Shown here: one piece after another, positions 36,211-48,070 of the stretch
Position numbering within the stretch: the stretch's first letter is position 1
How the letters are laid out: each line of letters opens with the position of its first letter
Assembly: GCF_030164465.1 (NCBI RefSeq)
Contig: NZ_JASNJE010000003.1
Location: forward strand, 1 to 64,000
DNA from: Sedimentitalea xiamensis
Lineage (GTDB): Bacteria; Pseudomonadota; Alphaproteobacteria; Rhodobacterales; Rhodobacteraceae
Direction of reading: 5' to 3'
DNA: 64,000 nucleotides
Position numbers and translations under genes: made by a program
Notes under the pieces: generated by a model
Seen by the model: the letters and a program-made list of their open reading frames with translations, nothing else
What the model was told of the DNA's origin: nothing
Database searches by the model: none

Positions 36211-36624
36211 GTGATTGTCCACGGAAGCTGCGTGGAGCTAAATGGCAACGGCCTCCTTGTTCTGGGGGCGTCCGGCAGCGGAAAATCGACGCTGGCCTTG
36301 TCTTTGCTGGCCTTCAACGCCACCTTGGTCGCAGATGATCGCGTCATTCTGGAACAGGATGCCGGGGCGGTGATCGCTTCGTCGCCACCGATCCTGCGGG
36401 GGCTGATCGAGGCGCGCGGCGTCGGTTTGTTGACTTGCACGCCGGGCGATCCGGTTCCGGTCAAACTTGTGGTGGACATGGACCAGGCCGAAACAGAACG
36501 ACTGCCTCAGAGCCGAACGATCAGCCTGCTGGGGCAGGACCTTCCCCTGCTGTATCGTGTCGCCGGTCCGCAATTCGTGCCGGGTCTTGTTCAGTTCCTG
36601 AAATCCGGACGTTTCGCGCCATGA
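36211..36624 (+). CDS. hprK: HPr kinase/phosphorylase, short alphaproteobacterial form
   Basis: 137 residues from GTG at 36211, against about 310 in Firmicutes: only the C-terminal kinase domain is present. Walker [10 protein letters not shown] (19-27) and the region [19 protein letters not shown] with catalytic acidic residues are retained; [12 protein letters not shown] is the HprK signature. It phosphorylates HPr on Ser46. Overlaps rapZ by 4 bp. In this locus it links ChvG/ChvI signalling to the PTS proteins. Confidence 0.9.
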   Translation: MIVHGSCVELNGNGLLVLGASGSGKSTLALSLLAFNATLVADDRVILEQDAGAVIASSPPILRGLIEARGVGLLTCTPGDPVPVKLVVDMDQAETERLPQSRTISLLGQDLPLLYRVAGPQFVPGLVQFLKSGRFAP

Positions 36625-37517
36625 CCTCTGAAATCGGACCGAACGTTGCGCAGATCGTGCTGGTCACGGGTCCCTCCGGCGCGGGCCGGTCCACCGCGAT
36701 CAACGTTCTGGAAGATCTCGGGTTCGAGTCGATCGACAACCTGCCGCTGCACCTGCTGCCCAGGTTGCTCGAAGGCCCCGCTCCCGACCGCCCTCTGGCA
36801 TTGGGCATCGACACGCGGAACCGCGATTTTTCGACGGCGGCGCTGCTGGAACTGATCGACCAGCTGGCAGGCGACCCGGGCGCCGGGTTGACGGTGCTCT
36901 ATCTGGATTGCACCAGTGACGTGCTGCTGCGGCGGTTCTCCGAAACCCGCCGCAGGCATCCTCTGGCGCCGGCGGAAAGCCCCGAGATCGGCGTCAGACG
37001 CGACCTCGATCTGATGGCGCCGATCCGGGAACTGGCGGACATCCTGCTGGACACGACCGAACTGAATGTCCACCAGCTCCGTGCGGAAATCGAGAGATGG
37101 TTCGCCCTGGGCGGCGCGACACGTCTCGCCTTGTCCGTGCAGTCGTTTTCCTACAAGCGCGGCTTGCCCCGGGGTGTCGACATGGTATTCGACTGCCGGT
37201 TTCTGTCCAATCCCTACTGGAATCCAGCCTTGCGGTCGCTCGATGGCCGTGATCCTCGGGTGGCCGCGCATGTCACGGCGGACGAACGGTTTGCCCCGTT
37301 CTTCGACCGGGTTCTCGACCTGACGCATCTGCTGTTGCCGGCCTATCGCGAGGAAGGCAAATCGCATCTGTCCATCGCCTTTGGCTGTACCGGAGGGCAG
37401 CACCGCTCCGTCGTCGTCGCGGAAACATTGGCGTCCGCCCTTGCAGAGGACGGGCAGCAAGTGTCAATTAGGCATCGTGAGTTGAAACGCCGCAAGTCGG
37501 ATGAGAGGTCGGGTTGA
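36621..37517 (+). CDS. rapZ: RNase adapter protein RapZ (YvcJ family)
   Basis: 298 residues. N-terminal nucleotide-binding domain with P-loop GPSGAGRST (17-25): the usual Walker A Lys is Arg. The family core is [47 protein letters not shown], and the C-terminal part [31 protein letters not shown] and [17 protein letters not shown]. In enterobacteria RapZ senses GlcN6P and targets small RNAs; here its place between hprK and the EIIA gene suggests PTS-linked control. Overlaps both neighbours by 4 bp. Confidence 0.93.
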   Translation: MTSEIGPNVAQIVLVTGPSGAGRSTAINVLEDLGFESIDNLPLHLLPRLLEGPAPDRPLALGIDTRNRDFSTAALLELIDQLAGDPGAGLTVLYLDCTSDVLLRRFSETRRRHPLAPAESPEIGVRRDLDLMAPIRELADILLDTTELNVHQLRAEIERWFALGGATRLALSVQSFSYKRGLPRGVDMVFDCRFLSNPYWNPALRSLDGRDPRVAAHVTADERFAPFFDRVLDLTHLLLPAYREEGKSHLSIAFGCTGGQHRSVVVAETLASALAEDGQQVSIRHRELKRRKSDERSG

Positions 37518-37924
37518 TCGGAATTGTGATCGTGGCGCATGGCGGGCTGGCCAGGGAATATCTGGCAGCCATTGAGCATGTTGTCGGGGTGCAGCCAGGC
37601 ATGCGGGCCGTTTCGATCGAACCGGATCACGACCGGGACGCGAAACAGCAGGAAATTTGCGCCGCCGCCGACGCCGTGGACAGCGGCGACGGGGTGATTG
37701 TCGTGACCGATCTGTTTGGCGGATCGCCGTCCAATCTGAGCCTGCGGGCCTGTGCGCCGGACAACCGGCGAATCGTCTATGGCGCGAATTTGCCGATGCT
37801 GATCAAGCTGGCGAAGAGCCGGCAGTTTCCGGTGTCGGATGCGGTGCGTGCCGCGATCGAAGCGGGCAAGAAGTACATCAACACCCAGAATGTCAGCCCC
37901 GATCAAGGTTCCACAAAGCAATGA
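37514..37924 (+). CDS. PTS EIIA component, mannose family
   Basis: 136 residues from TTG at 37514 ([10 protein letters not shown]). Phospho-acceptor His9 and the family motif [17 protein letters not shown] are present. No EIIB, EIIC or EIID gene lies nearby, so it cannot transport a sugar by itself; in alphaproteobacteria this protein acts as a phosphorylation-state signal. Overlaps rapZ and ptsH by 4 bp each. Confidence 0.92.
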   Translation: MIGIVIVAHGGLAREYLAAIEHVVGVQPGMRAVSIEPDHDRDAKQQEICAAADAVDSGDGVIVVTDLFGGSPSNLSLRACAPDNRRIVYGANLPMLIKLAKSRQFPVSDAVRAAIEAGKKYINTQNVSPDQGSTKQ

Positions 37925-38190
37925 CAGACCGCAGATTGAAAATCGTGAACGAAAAGGGATTGCATGCCCGCGCTTCGGCAAAACTGGTCGAAGTCGTCGA
38001 AGGCTTTGACGCGCGCGCCGAAGTCTCGCGTGACGGTTTGTCCGCCTCGGGTGACAGTATCATGGGCCTTTTGATGTTGGCAGCGTCCAAGGGAACGACT
38101 ATTGACGTGCAGACCACCGGGCCCGATGCTGAAGCTCTGGCCGATGCGCTCGAGGCGCTGGTCGCGGACAAGTTCGGTGAAGGGTTCTGA
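37921..38190 (+). CDS. ptsH: Phosphocarrier protein HPr
   Basis: 89 residues. His15 in NEKGLHARASAKL takes phosphate from enzyme I; Ser46 in SASGDSIMGLLMLAA is the HprK target. Both regulatory sites are intact, so the protein can be read by EIIA and by HprK. Last gene of the overlapping hprK-rapZ-EIIA-ptsH unit. Enzyme I is not in the window. Confidence 0.95.
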   Translation: MTDRRLKIVNEKGLHARASAKLVEVVEGFDARAEVSRDGLSASGDSIMGLLMLAASKGTTIDVQTTGPDAEALADALEALVADKFGEGF

Positions 38191-38226
38191 ACGCCGCCGA
38201 GCGGCGTATGGAACAGGAACGGAAAA

Positions 38227-39114
38227 TTGGTGGATACGGCACGAGACAGCACATCAACGATTGTGCCCGAGACGGACAAGCCGAAGGGCGAAGTCTATGA
38301 CAGGCGCACGCTGACCTACGCCAATTCCTTTGACGATCCCTGGACGGCGTTTGCAATCCGCGCGATCGAATGGTTCACCGGCAAGCTAACGATCCTGAAG
38401 ATGGTGAAACGGTTCGAGCGAACCAACGAGAACTACCGCGGGCAGAAATTCTGGCGCGGGGCTCTCAACGTCATGGGGATCGAGCTTCGGACGCCGCTGG
38501 AACAGCTGGCCAACATCCCGAAGGAAGGCCCCGTCGTCGTCGTCGCGAACCATCCCCATGGCATGGTCGACGGAATGATCTTTGCCGACCTGATCGGGCG
38601 TGTCCGGCTGGATTATCGCATCCTGACCCGCTCGGTGCTGACCGGTCTGGACGAGGCCGCAACCTCCTTCATGATCCCCGTGCCCTTTCCGCATGATCCC
38701 GAAGCGCAGCGCAAGATGGTCGAGATGCGCGCCAATGCGATGTCCCATCTTGAGAACGGCGGCGTCGTTGCCCTGTTTCCGTCCGGCGTGGTGATGTCTT
38801 CGGAAAGCTGGTTCGGACCTGCGGTCGAAAAGGAATGGAACGTCTTCACCGCCAAGATGATCCGCAGGTCGGGCGCCAAGGTGGTTCCGATCTATTTTCC
38901 GGGCAGCAATTCACGGGCCTACCAGATCGCAAACCGGATTTCTCCGGTCTTGCGGCAGGGATTGCTGCTGCACGAGATCGTAAGGTCCTGCAATAAGCCC
39001 CAGGCCCCGATCGTCGGAGAGCCGGTCCGCGAAGAGGAAATGGCCCGGCTGGAAACCGATCCGCGCGGCTTCATGGCGTGGTTGCGTCAGCACACGCTTG
39101 ATCTGGGCAAGTGA
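38227..39114 (+). CDS. Glycerophospholipid/ornithine-lipid type acyltransferase
   Basis: 295 residues. PlsC-like acyltransferase: the catalytic block is ANHPHGMVDGMIFADLIG (HP-x-G-xx-D form seen in ornithine-lipid and related acyltransferases), followed by FPSGVVMSS and KVVPIYFPGSNSRAYQ as substrate-binding motifs. No clear membrane helix; probably membrane-associated. It starts at TTG 38227 (a GTG follows at once at 38230), 36 bp after ptsH, and may be co-transcribed with it. Lysophosphatidic acid or lyso-ornithine lipid are possible acceptors. Confidence 0.8.
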   Translation: MVDTARDSTSTIVPETDKPKGEVYDRRTLTYANSFDDPWTAFAIRAIEWFTGKLTILKMVKRFERTNENYRGQKFWRGALNVMGIELRTPLEQLANIPKEGPVVVVANHPHGMVDGMIFADLIGRVRLDYRILTRSVLTGLDEAATSFMIPVPFPHDPEAQRKMVEMRANAMSHLENGGVVALFPSGVVMSSESWFGPAVEKEWNVFTAKMIRRSGAKVVPIYFPGSNSRAYQIANRISPVLRQGLLLHEIVRSCNKPQAPIVGEPVREEEMARLETDPRGFMAWLRQHTLDLGK

Positions 39115-39126
39115 CGCAAGCGTGAA

Positions 39127-39146
39127 CCGGGGCAACTGTTCCCCGG
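39127..39146. terminator. Hairpin between convergent acyltransferase and hbd genes
   Basis: CCGGGG-caactgtt-CCCCGG, a 6-bp stem with A/T-flanked ends in the 75-bp gap between two convergent genes. No long U-tract, so efficiency is uncertain. Confidence 0.4.
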
Positions 39147-39189
39147 AACCCCAATCGAGCCAGGAAAGAACGGCGGTTCTCGGTGCCGG

Positions 39190-40065
39190 TCAGCGTGTCG
39201 GAACCGGCACGTCGCCACGGTAGTCGTAGAAACCGCGCTTGCTTTTTCGACCCAGCCACCCGGCTTCGACATATTTCGTCAGCAGCGGGCAGGGGCGGTA
39301 TTTCGTGTCCGCCAATCCGTCGTGCAGCACGTTCATGATCGCAAGGCAGGTGTCCAGCCCGATGAAATCCGCCAATTCCAGGGGACCCATCGGATGGTTG
39401 GCGCCCAGCTTCATCGACTGGTCGATCGACTGAACATTCCCGACGCCTTCATAGAGCGTATAGACGGCTTCGTTGATCATCGGCATCAGGATCCTATTGA
39501 CGATGAAACCCGGAAAATCCTCGGCGCTGGCGGCCGTCTTGCCAAGCCGGTCCACGACTTCCCGGCAGGCGGTATAGGTCGGTTCGTCCGTCGCAATACC
39601 GCGGATCAGTTCCACCAGCTGCATCACCGGAACCGGATTCATGAAATGGAAGCCCATGAACCGTTCCGGCCGGTCCGTCCGGCTGGCCAGACGGGTGATG
39701 GAGATCGACGAGGTGTTGGACGTCAGAATCGTGTGCGGCAGCAGATGCGGTTGCAGGTCCTCGAAAATAGCCTGTTTGACGCTTTCGCGTTCGGTCGCGG
39801 CTTCGATCACCAGATCGGTCTTGCCGAGATCGGGCAGGGACAGGGTCGTTCCGATCCGCTGCATGGCCGCCGCCTTGTCCGCGTCACTGACCTTTCCGCG
39901 CGACACCTGGCGCGCCAGATTGCCGTCGATGCTCGAAATCGCGGCGTCCAGGGCGTCCTGGCTGATGTCGTTCATCAGCACGTCATATCCGGCAAGCGCC
40001 ATGACATGCGCAATGCCGTTGCCCATCTGGCCCGCTCCGATCACGCCGATTGTCTGAATACCCAT
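39190..40065 (-). CDS. hbd: 3-hydroxybutyryl-CoA dehydrogenase
   Basis: 291 residues. NAD(P)-binding Rossmann start IQTIGVIGAGQMGNGIAHVMALAGYDV; catalytic His in the MGFHFMNPVPVMQLVELI motif; C-terminal domain AEDFPGFIVNRILMPMINEA, then NHPMGPLELADFIGLDTCL. It interconverts acetoacetyl-CoA and 3-hydroxybutyryl-CoA, feeding PHB and the ethylmalonyl-CoA route. Start MGIQTIGV at 40065. Monocistronic. Confidence 0.95.
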   Translation of the reverse strand: MGIQTIGVIGAGQMGNGIAHVMALAGYDVLMNDISQDALDAAISSIDGNLARQVSRGKVSDADKAAAMQRIGTTLSLPDLGKTDLVIEAATERESVKQAIFEDLQPHLLPHTILTSNTSSISITRLASRTDRPERFMGFHFMNPVPVMQLVELIRGIATDEPTYTACREVVDRLGKTAASAEDFPGFIVNRILMPMINEAVYTLYEGVGNVQSIDQSMKLGANHPMGPLELADFIGLDTCLAIMNVLHDGLADTKYRPCPLLTKYVEAGWLGRKSKRGFYDYRGDVPVPTR

Positions 40066-40227
40066 CGCCTTGCCTTTCGTCTTGCGTCGGTTGACCTTAT
40101 CGGGCGCGAGCCACCCGCGACAAGAGGCAGAGTCGCGCTCCATTTGCGTCAAATGCGCCATTTAGCCGAATCGAAAGGATTTCCGGGCAAAGCTGATCCT
40201 GGGTGAAAATCAATTCTGGTGGGAATG

Positions 40228-41052
40228 ATGAGTTTTGAAGTGCCGGGCGCGCATGCGCTTGATGATACCCCCTGTCGATATGGGGCATCGAAATTGCTGG
40301 TTCGCGGACCAAGTCGAGACCTTGAACAGCCGTATCTCTCGTTTCTGGGCGGCAGCGAAACCTACGGAAAATTCGTGGAAAAGCCGTTCGCGGCCCTGAC
40401 AGAGGCAGCGATGGATATCGCCTGTGTCAATCTGGGATGCGTGAATGCCGGCGTGGATGCGTTCGTCAACGATCCGGATCTTCTGGAGATCGCGGGATCC
40501 GCAAGGTTTACCGTCATCCAGGTGATGGGCGCGCAGAATCTGACGAACCGCTACTACCGGGTCCATCCGCGGCGGAACGACCGCTTCCTCGAAGCGTCCA
40601 CCCTGCTGAAGAAAATCTATAGCGACGTGGATTTCACGGAATTCCATTTCAATAGGCATCTCCTGTCGACGCTGCACGGCATATCGCCGGAACGCTTTCG
40701 TGTCGTCCGCGAGGACCTTCAGGATGCCTGGGTCGCGCGCATGCGGATCCTGCTTGGCAAACTTGGGCCCAGGACCGCGTTGCTCTGGTTGCGGCACGAA
40801 GGCCACGACGCGGCGGAGGCTCTGGATACGGTGGGCGCTCCGTGCCTTGTGACCCGCGCCATGCTTGATGAGCTGCGCGGCGAGACGGCCTGCATCGTGG
40901 AGATCCCGGTGCGCACGGCCGGGCGCGCGGGCGAACTTGCCGGCATGCAGTTCGGGCCGCTCCAGGCACCGGCCGCCGAACAGACGATCGGCCCTGAAAC
41001 CCATTCCAGGATCGCGGCGATGCTGGCGAACGAACTGCCTGCGCTGCTGTAG
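40228..41052 (+). CDS. DUF6473 family protein
   Basis: 274 residues from ATG at 40228 (MSFEVPGAHALD); ATG 40225 and GTG 40219 are close alternatives after GGTGGG. The conserved parts are CRYGASKLLVRGP, YLSFLGGSETYGKFVEKPF, VNLGCVNAGVDAFV, QVMGAQNLTNRYYRVHPRRNDRF and DFTEFHFNRHLLSTL. I recall this as a family restricted largely to Rhodobacteraceae, with no known function; the His/Asn-rich conserved blocks suggest a sulfotransferase- or hydrolase-like pocket, but that is a guess. Confidence 0.78.
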   Translation: MSFEVPGAHALDDTPCRYGASKLLVRGPSRDLEQPYLSFLGGSETYGKFVEKPFAALTEAAMDIACVNLGCVNAGVDAFVNDPDLLEIAGSARFTVIQVMGAQNLTNRYYRVHPRRNDRFLEASTLLKKIYSDVDFTEFHFNRHLLSTLHGISPERFRVVREDLQDAWVARMRILLGKLGPRTALLWLRHEGHDAAEALDTVGAPCLVTRAMLDELRGETACIVEIPVRTAGRAGELAGMQFGPLQAPAAEQTIGPETHSRIAAMLANELPALL

Positions 41053-41064
41053 GTGAAACGAAAC

Positions 41065-41090
41065 AGGCCCGCACCTGTTCGTGCGGGCCT
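41065..41090. terminator. Bidirectional terminator between DUF6473 and etfA
   Basis: A perfect 10-bp stem AGGCCCGCAC / GTGCGGGCCT with loop CTGTTC. On the minus strand (the etfA side) it is followed by GTTTCGTTTC. Confidence 0.75.
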
Positions 41091-41124
41091 CGATCCGGTC
41101 AGGGTCCTGCGGGGCAGGACGCCG

Positions 41125-42051
41125 TTACAGCTTTTCGGTGAGTTCCGGGACGGCTGTGAACAGGTCCGCGACGAGGCCGAAATCGGCGACCTGGAAGATC
41201 GGCGCTTCTTCGTCCTTGTTGATGGCCACGATGACCTTGCTGTCCTTCATGCCGGCGAGATGCTGGATCGCACCGGAAATGCCGACCGCGATATAGAGGT
41301 CGGGCGCGACCACCTTGCCGGTCTGGCCAACCTGCCAGTCGTTCGGGGCATAGCCGGAATCCACCGCCGCACGCGACGCGCCAACGGCGGCGCCGAGCTT
41401 GTCGGCCAGCTTCTCGATCAGCGTGAAATCGTCTTCCGACCCGACGCCGCGTCCGCCGGACACGACAACGCCGGCGCTGGTCAGTTCCGGACGGTCGCTG
41501 GCGGCGACCTTGTCCTCGACCCAGGACGACAGGCCCGGATCGGCGGCGGCGGCGATCGTTTCGACCGGGACGGCGGAACCTTCGCCCGCGGCGTCGAAGG
41601 TCGAGGTGCGGAACGACACCACCTTCTTGGCGTCCGACGACTTCACGGTCTGGATCGCATTGCCGGCATAGATCGGGCGTTCGAACGTGTCGCCATCGAC
41701 CACGCCGGATGCATCCGAGATCACCATCACATCCAGCAATGCCGCCACGCGCGGCAGCACGTTCTTGGCATCGGTGGTCGCGGGGGCGACGATGTGTTCG
41801 TAGTCGCCGGCCAGCGACACGATCAGCGCCGCCGTCGATTCCGCGAGGCGGTGGCCCAGCGACGGGTCCTCGGCGACCAGCACCTTCGAAACACCGTCGA
41901 TCCTGGCGGCGGCTTCGCCGGCGGCGGCGGCATGGGCCCCGGCGCAGAGCGCGGTCACCTCACCCAGTTGTTTCGCGGCGGTCACCGCCTTTGCGGTCGC
42001 GTCCAGCGCCAGTTCGCCATCCGTGACTTCGGCAAGCAAAAGAACAGCCAT
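41125..42051 (-). CDS. etfA: Electron transfer flavoprotein alpha subunit
   Basis: 308 residues. N-terminal alpha/beta domain ([14 protein letters not shown]) and C-terminal FAD domain: [67 protein letters not shown] and [20 protein letters not shown]. With EtfB it collects electrons from acyl-CoA dehydrogenases such as the Mcd-type enzyme in this window. Its ATG shares one base with the etfB stop codon (TAATG). Confidence 0.97.
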   Translation of the reverse strand: MAVLLLAEVTDGELALDATAKAVTAAKQLGEVTALCAGAHAAAAGEAAARIDGVSKVLVAEDPSLGHRLAESTAALIVSLAGDYEHIVAPATTDAKNVLPRVAALLDVMVISDASGVVDGDTFERPIYAGNAIQTVKSSDAKKVVSFRTSTFDAAGEGSAVPVETIAAAADPGLSSWVEDKVAASDRPELTSAGVVVSGGRGVGSEDDFTLIEKLADKLGAAVGASRAAVDSGYAPNDWQVGQTGKVVAPDLYIAVGISGAIQHLAGMKDSKVIVAINKDEEAPIFQVADFGLVADLFTAVPELTEKL

Positions 42052-42809
42052 TATACAGCCCCCACTTCCTTGAGTTTCGCGACCAGCTCGTCGACCGAGC
42101 CCACCTTGATGCCCGCTGCCCGCGCGGACGGTTCGGCGGTGCCGACAATCTGCAGCCGCGGGGTGACGTCGACGCCGTAATCGGCGGCGGTCTTTTCGTC
42201 CAGCGGCTTCTTCTTGGCCTTCATGATGTTCGGGAGCGACGCATAGCGCGGCTCGTTCAGGCGCAGGTCCACGGTCACGATCGCCGGCATCTTGACCTTG
42301 ATCGTCTGCAACCCGCCATCGACCTCGCGGGTCACCACGGCGTGGTCGCCGTCGATACCGAGTTCGGACGCAAAGGTGCCCTGGGACCAGCCGAGCAGCG
42401 CGCTCAGCATCTGCCCGGTCGCGTTCATGTCGTTGTCGATCGCCTGCTTGCCGCAGAGCACGAGGCCCGGCTGTTCTTCATCGACGATGGCTTTGAGGAT
42501 CTTCGCAACGGCCAGCGGTTCGATATCGGTGTGCACGTCGTCGGCGGCCACCACGAGAATGGCGCGGTCGGCCCCCATCGCCAGCGCCGTGCGCAGCGTC
42601 TCCTGCGCCTGTTTGACGCCGATGCTGACGGCGACGATTTCTTCCGCCTTGCCCGCTTCCTTCAGCCGGATCGCCTCTTCCACGGCAATCTCGTCGAACG
42701 GGTTCATCGACATTTTCACGTTGGCCAGATCGACACCGCTTCCGTCCGCTTTCACGCGCACTTTCACATTGTAGTCGATGACGCGCTTGACAGGCACCAA
42801 TACCTTCAT
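42051..42809 (-). CDS. etfB: Electron transfer flavoprotein beta subunit
   Basis: 252 residues. [38 protein letters not shown], then the AMP site region [12 protein letters not shown]-like [13 protein letters not shown] and [17 protein letters not shown]. The ETF beta signature [44 protein letters not shown] is complete. Start at 42809, 9 bases after GAGGAGA. First gene of etfBA. Confidence 0.97.
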   Translation of the reverse strand: MKVLVPVKRVIDYNVKVRVKADGSGVDLANVKMSMNPFDEIAVEEAIRLKEAGKAEEIVAVSIGVKQAQETLRTALAMGADRAILVVAADDVHTDIEPLAVAKILKAIVDEEQPGLVLCGKQAIDNDMNATGQMLSALLGWSQGTFASELGIDGDHAVVTREVDGGLQTIKVKMPAIVTVDLRLNEPRYASLPNIMKAKKKPLDEKTAADYGVDVTPRLQIVGTAEPSARAAGIKVGSVDELVAKLKEVGAV

Positions 42810-42977
42810 GGGCGTTTCTCTCCTCAATAAAACCCAAGCCGATCAGCGACTCGGTCCAATGCATTCCCGGATTAGATAACGGGGTGGCGACGTGTGAAAC
42901 AGGGCAAAATCGTCACGTCAAGGGTCGGGGACGTCGCGTTTTTTCTTCGGCAGGCGGGTGGCGGCCATCGGGATCGG

Positions 42978-43550
42978 TCAGCGGTTGGCGCCCGGCACCC
43001 ACAAAACATCGTCCTTGCCGCCATTGTTCGCGGTCCGGGCGGCGACGAAAAACCAGTCGCTGAGCCGGTTCAGATATTTCACAGCGGCCGGGTTCACGCC
43101 GTCGAGGGCCGCCAGTTCCACGGTCAGGCGCTCGGCCCGCCGCGCCACCGTGCGGCAGACGTGAAGCTGCGCCGCCAGCGGGGTGCCGCCGGGCAGGATG
43201 AAGCTGCGCAGCGGTTCGAGATTCGCATTCATCGCGTCGATTTCGGTTTCCAGCCGGGTCACCTGGCTGTCGATCACGCGCAGCGGCGGATATTCCGCGC
43301 TGGCATCGGCATCCATGTCCGGGCGACACAGGTCCGCCCCGAGATCGAACAGATCGTTCTGGATGCGCGACAGCGCTGTGTCGATGTCTCCGTCGGCGTG
43401 GAGCCGCGCGACACCGAGGACACTGTTCAGCTCATCCGAGGTTCCGTAGGCAGACACCCGCAGATCGAACTTGGCCACCCGGTTCCCGTTGCCGAGCGCG
43501 GTCTCGCCCGCGTCGCCGGTCCTGGTGTAGATCTTGTTGAGAACGACCAT
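42978..43550 (-). CDS. pduO: Cob(I)alamin adenosyltransferase, PduO type
   Basis: 190 residues. N-terminal VVLNKIYTRTGDAGETALGNGNRV is the ATP-binding signature; YGTSDELNSVLGVARL, PGGTPLAAQLHVCRTVARRAER and YLNRLSDWFFVAAR are the trimer/cobalamin contacts. It makes adenosylcobalamin, needed by the mutases of the ethylmalonyl-CoA and methylmalonyl-CoA routes. Lies just downstream (17 bp) of the HIG1-like gene and 168 bp upstream of etfB, all on the minus strand. Confidence 0.94.
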   Translation of the reverse strand: MVVLNKIYTRTGDAGETALGNGNRVAKFDLRVSAYGTSDELNSVLGVARLHADGDIDTALSRIQNDLFDLGADLCRPDMDADASAEYPPLRVIDSQVTRLETEIDAMNANLEPLRSFILPGGTPLAAQLHVCRTVARRAERLTVELAALDGVNPAAVKYLNRLSDWFFVAARTANNGGKDDVLWVPGANR

Positions 43551-43566
43551 TCGAATTCTTCCCGTT

Positions 43567-43758
43567 TCAGCGCAGCCAGATGTAGAGAAGGATGAGGACC
43601 ACCGCCACGAATTGGGCCGCGATCCGCAACTGCATCATCTTGTTGCCGTATTTCTGATTGAACGCGCCACCCTTGGCGAAACCTCCGATCCCTATCATCA
43701 GGACCACAAGGACCGCAGCGACGGCCAGGATAATAATCAAGAAGAACGGATCGCCCAT
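43567..43758 (-). CDS. Twin-transmembrane HIG1-domain-like protein
   Basis: 63 residues from ATG at 43758 (MGDPFFLIIILAVAAVLVVL); an upstream ATG at 43782 would add eight residues. Two helices (4-24 and 43-61) are joined by a loop with GGFAKGGAFNQKYGNKMMQLRI, the HIG1-like pattern. Such small proteins associate with cytochrome oxidase or respiratory supercomplexes in alphaproteobacteria. Its neighbour to the right is an SDR gene on the same strand, 70 bp away. Confidence 0.8.
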   Translation of the reverse strand: MGDPFFLIIILAVAAVLVVLMIGIGGFAKGGAFNQKYGNKMMQLRIAAQFVAVVLILLYIWLR

Positions 43759-43828
43759 GCCATCCCCGCCATTGTTGTGCATTCCCGGCGTGATGTAGCG
43801 GTCCGGGACGGAAAAGCGAACCGGTTTT

Positions 43829-44656
43829 TCAGATCCGGGACACGATGCGGTCGATCATCCTGCTGGACAGCACCCGTTTCAGGTAGCCGCCGATATAGGT
43901 TGCGGTGGTCACATAGTATCGCGGATCGGGGTCCGCGCTGTCCAGGACCCGGATCAGTTTCGCCGTCACGGCGCTGGCCGGCAATTCGAACCTGTCGGGT
44001 CCGCTTCCGTTCTTCATGCGCGGAATCAGCCGGCTTTCGTAGTCGGCGCGGCGGGGGGCATTGCGCCAGTCGATGTATTTCTCGAAATAGGGGATCCCCT
44101 TTTCGCGGAACATGGTTGTGATCGGACCGGGTTCGATCAGCACGACCCGGATGCCGGTGCCGCGCAGTTCCACACGTAACGTGTCGCTCAGTCCCTCCAG
44201 CGCGTGTTTTGTCGCCGTATAGGCGCCGCGCCAGGGGATCGCCACGAATCCAAGCCCGGAAGAGCATTGAACGATATGCCCATGACCCTGTGCCCGCATG
44301 ACGGGGATCACGCGCCGCGTCAGTTCGTGCCAGCCGAACAGGTTCGCCTGAAAGATCGCCCTCAGGCCATCGGTCGGCAGATCTTCCACGAGGCCCGCCA
44401 ACTGGTGCGCGCCGTTGTTGAACAGCGCGTCGAGCGTTCCGCCGGTCGCGTCCAGAACCTGCGCCAGGCCGCTGGCGATGCTGTCTTCGTCGCAATAGTC
44501 GATGCGCGGGCTGTCAAACCCTTCGGCGGCCAGCCTTTCGCAGTCTTCCTGCTGCCGGCAAGAGGCAAAGACCCGCCACCCGCGGCTGCGAAGGCCCCGC
44601 GCCGCGTCCAGTCCGATGCCCGATGAGCATCCCGTGATCAGTATCGATTTTGACAT
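43829..44656 (-). CDS. Short-chain dehydrogenase/reductase (SDR)
   Basis: 275 residues, classical SDR: coenzyme motif TGCSSGIG (8-15), NNGAHQL where NAG is usual, catalytic Ser in VQCSSGLGFVA, and YTATKHALEG with Tyr and Lys. IEPGPITTMF follows. The C-terminal extension (PRYYVTTATYIGGYLKRVLSSRMIDR) resembles SDRs acting on membrane-linked or hydrophobic substrates. Cofactor is probably NADP (Arg after beta-2, CRQQED). Substrate unknown. Confidence 0.88.
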   Translation of the reverse strand: MSKSILITGCSSGIGLDAARGLRSRGWRVFASCRQQEDCERLAAEGFDSPRIDYCDEDSIASGLAQVLDATGGTLDALFNNGAHQLAGLVEDLPTDGLRAIFQANLFGWHELTRRVIPVMRAQGHGHIVQCSSGLGFVAIPWRGAYTATKHALEGLSDTLRVELRGTGIRVVLIEPGPITTMFREKGIPYFEKYIDWRNAPRRADYESRLIPRMKNGSGPDRFELPASAVTAKLIRVLDSADPDPRYYVTTATYIGGYLKRVLSSRMIDRIVSRI

Positions 44657-44731
44657 GGTGGGACCGGATGACCTGGCTGCGACGACGCCTTCCCTATGCC
44701 TGCGAACCAGGGATCGTGCAACCGGTGGGTC

Positions 44732-45397
44732 TCAACGGTCCGCCGGGCTGATCAGCGAGGACGAGATCCAGCCAAGCTGCTGTTCGGGCAGGATCCGCAG
44801 GCGCAGCCAGCCGGTGCCGCTGTCGCTCAGGATTTCCACCTTGTGCCCGATGTCGAGTCGCGCCACAACGGGATAGATCGTGCCCGGCCCGTCGCGCATG
44901 TTGACCCGCGTTCCGGTCACTTCGCGCAGGTCCTTTTCGGTGTCCGGCAAGGGGTCCGTTCGTGGCACGGCGGTGGTTTCTTCCGCGGAATCGGCCTTCG
45001 GAGGCGCCTGGCGCAAACCCGAAGCGCCAAGTTCCAGCGAAACCAGTTGCATGGACCCGTTCCGGTCCGCCGCAGGCAGGAGCGTCAGCCCCTGGCTCAG
45101 GCTGGAGCGCACCTGCGCCGCGCCCCGGCTTTCCGATGCGGCGGGCGGCACCGTTTCGACGGCCGCTGGCTTTTCCGCGACCTGGTCGGCAACCCGTCTT
45201 GCGGCAATGCGTTCGCGGCTCTGGGCCAGAGGGGTCCGGGTGGCGGGCCGCGCCAGGTCGGGCAGGGAGGTCGGGGACGGTCTCGTTTCGACTCGCGCAA
45301 CGGGTTCCGGCGGTTCGGGTGGCTGAAAATCCGCCCCGCCGCTCAGTTCATAGAAGACCGCTGCAAGAATGGCGAAACTCGAAACGATCAAGCGCAT
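44732..45397 (-). CDS. SH3-domain protein, membrane-anchored
   Basis: 221 residues. N-terminal signal/anchor MRLIVSSFAILAAVFYEL, then a long proline/alanine-rich linker (about 25-150), and a C-terminal bacterial SH3 domain (about 155-215): GTRVNMRDGPGTIYPVVARLDIGHKVEILSDSGTGWLRLRI and GWISSSLI. Bacterial SH3 domains bind cell-wall peptides. Divergent from parC. Confidence 0.85.
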   Translation of the reverse strand: MRLIVSSFAILAAVFYELSGGADFQPPEPPEPVARVETRPSPTSLPDLARPATRTPLAQSRERIAARRVADQVAEKPAAVETVPPAASESRGAAQVRSSLSQGLTLLPAADRNGSMQLVSLELGASGLRQAPPKADSAEETTAVPRTDPLPDTEKDLREVTGTRVNMRDGPGTIYPVVARLDIGHKVEILSDSGTGWLRLRILPEQQLGWISSSLISPADR

Positions 45398-45604
45398 GAT
45401 CGGCGCCCCCAAACATCAAGAAAAACAATCCGCCCGAATGCGTTCGGGCCAGTATGACAAGAGTATAGGCCCTCCGGCGATTCGGGGCACGACAAACGGC
45501 CGGATTTCACCGATGCGACGGCACGAACGGGGGCGAAACCCGCCGGAAATAAAAACTGTCGCCATCGCTTTACCCGGACGAAACGGGCGCGTATCACAGC
45601 ATCT

Positions 45605-47953
<2,349 letters not shown>

Positions 47954-48070
47954 ACCCGGCGGATTGTCGCGCCGTTGTGAAATGGCGCGGTCGAATCCCG
48001 TCAGGCAGGGTTTGCCTCTGTCGGCTTGCTGGTCTATCTGGGGCCAGATCGAAAGAACTGAGAGACGAGC

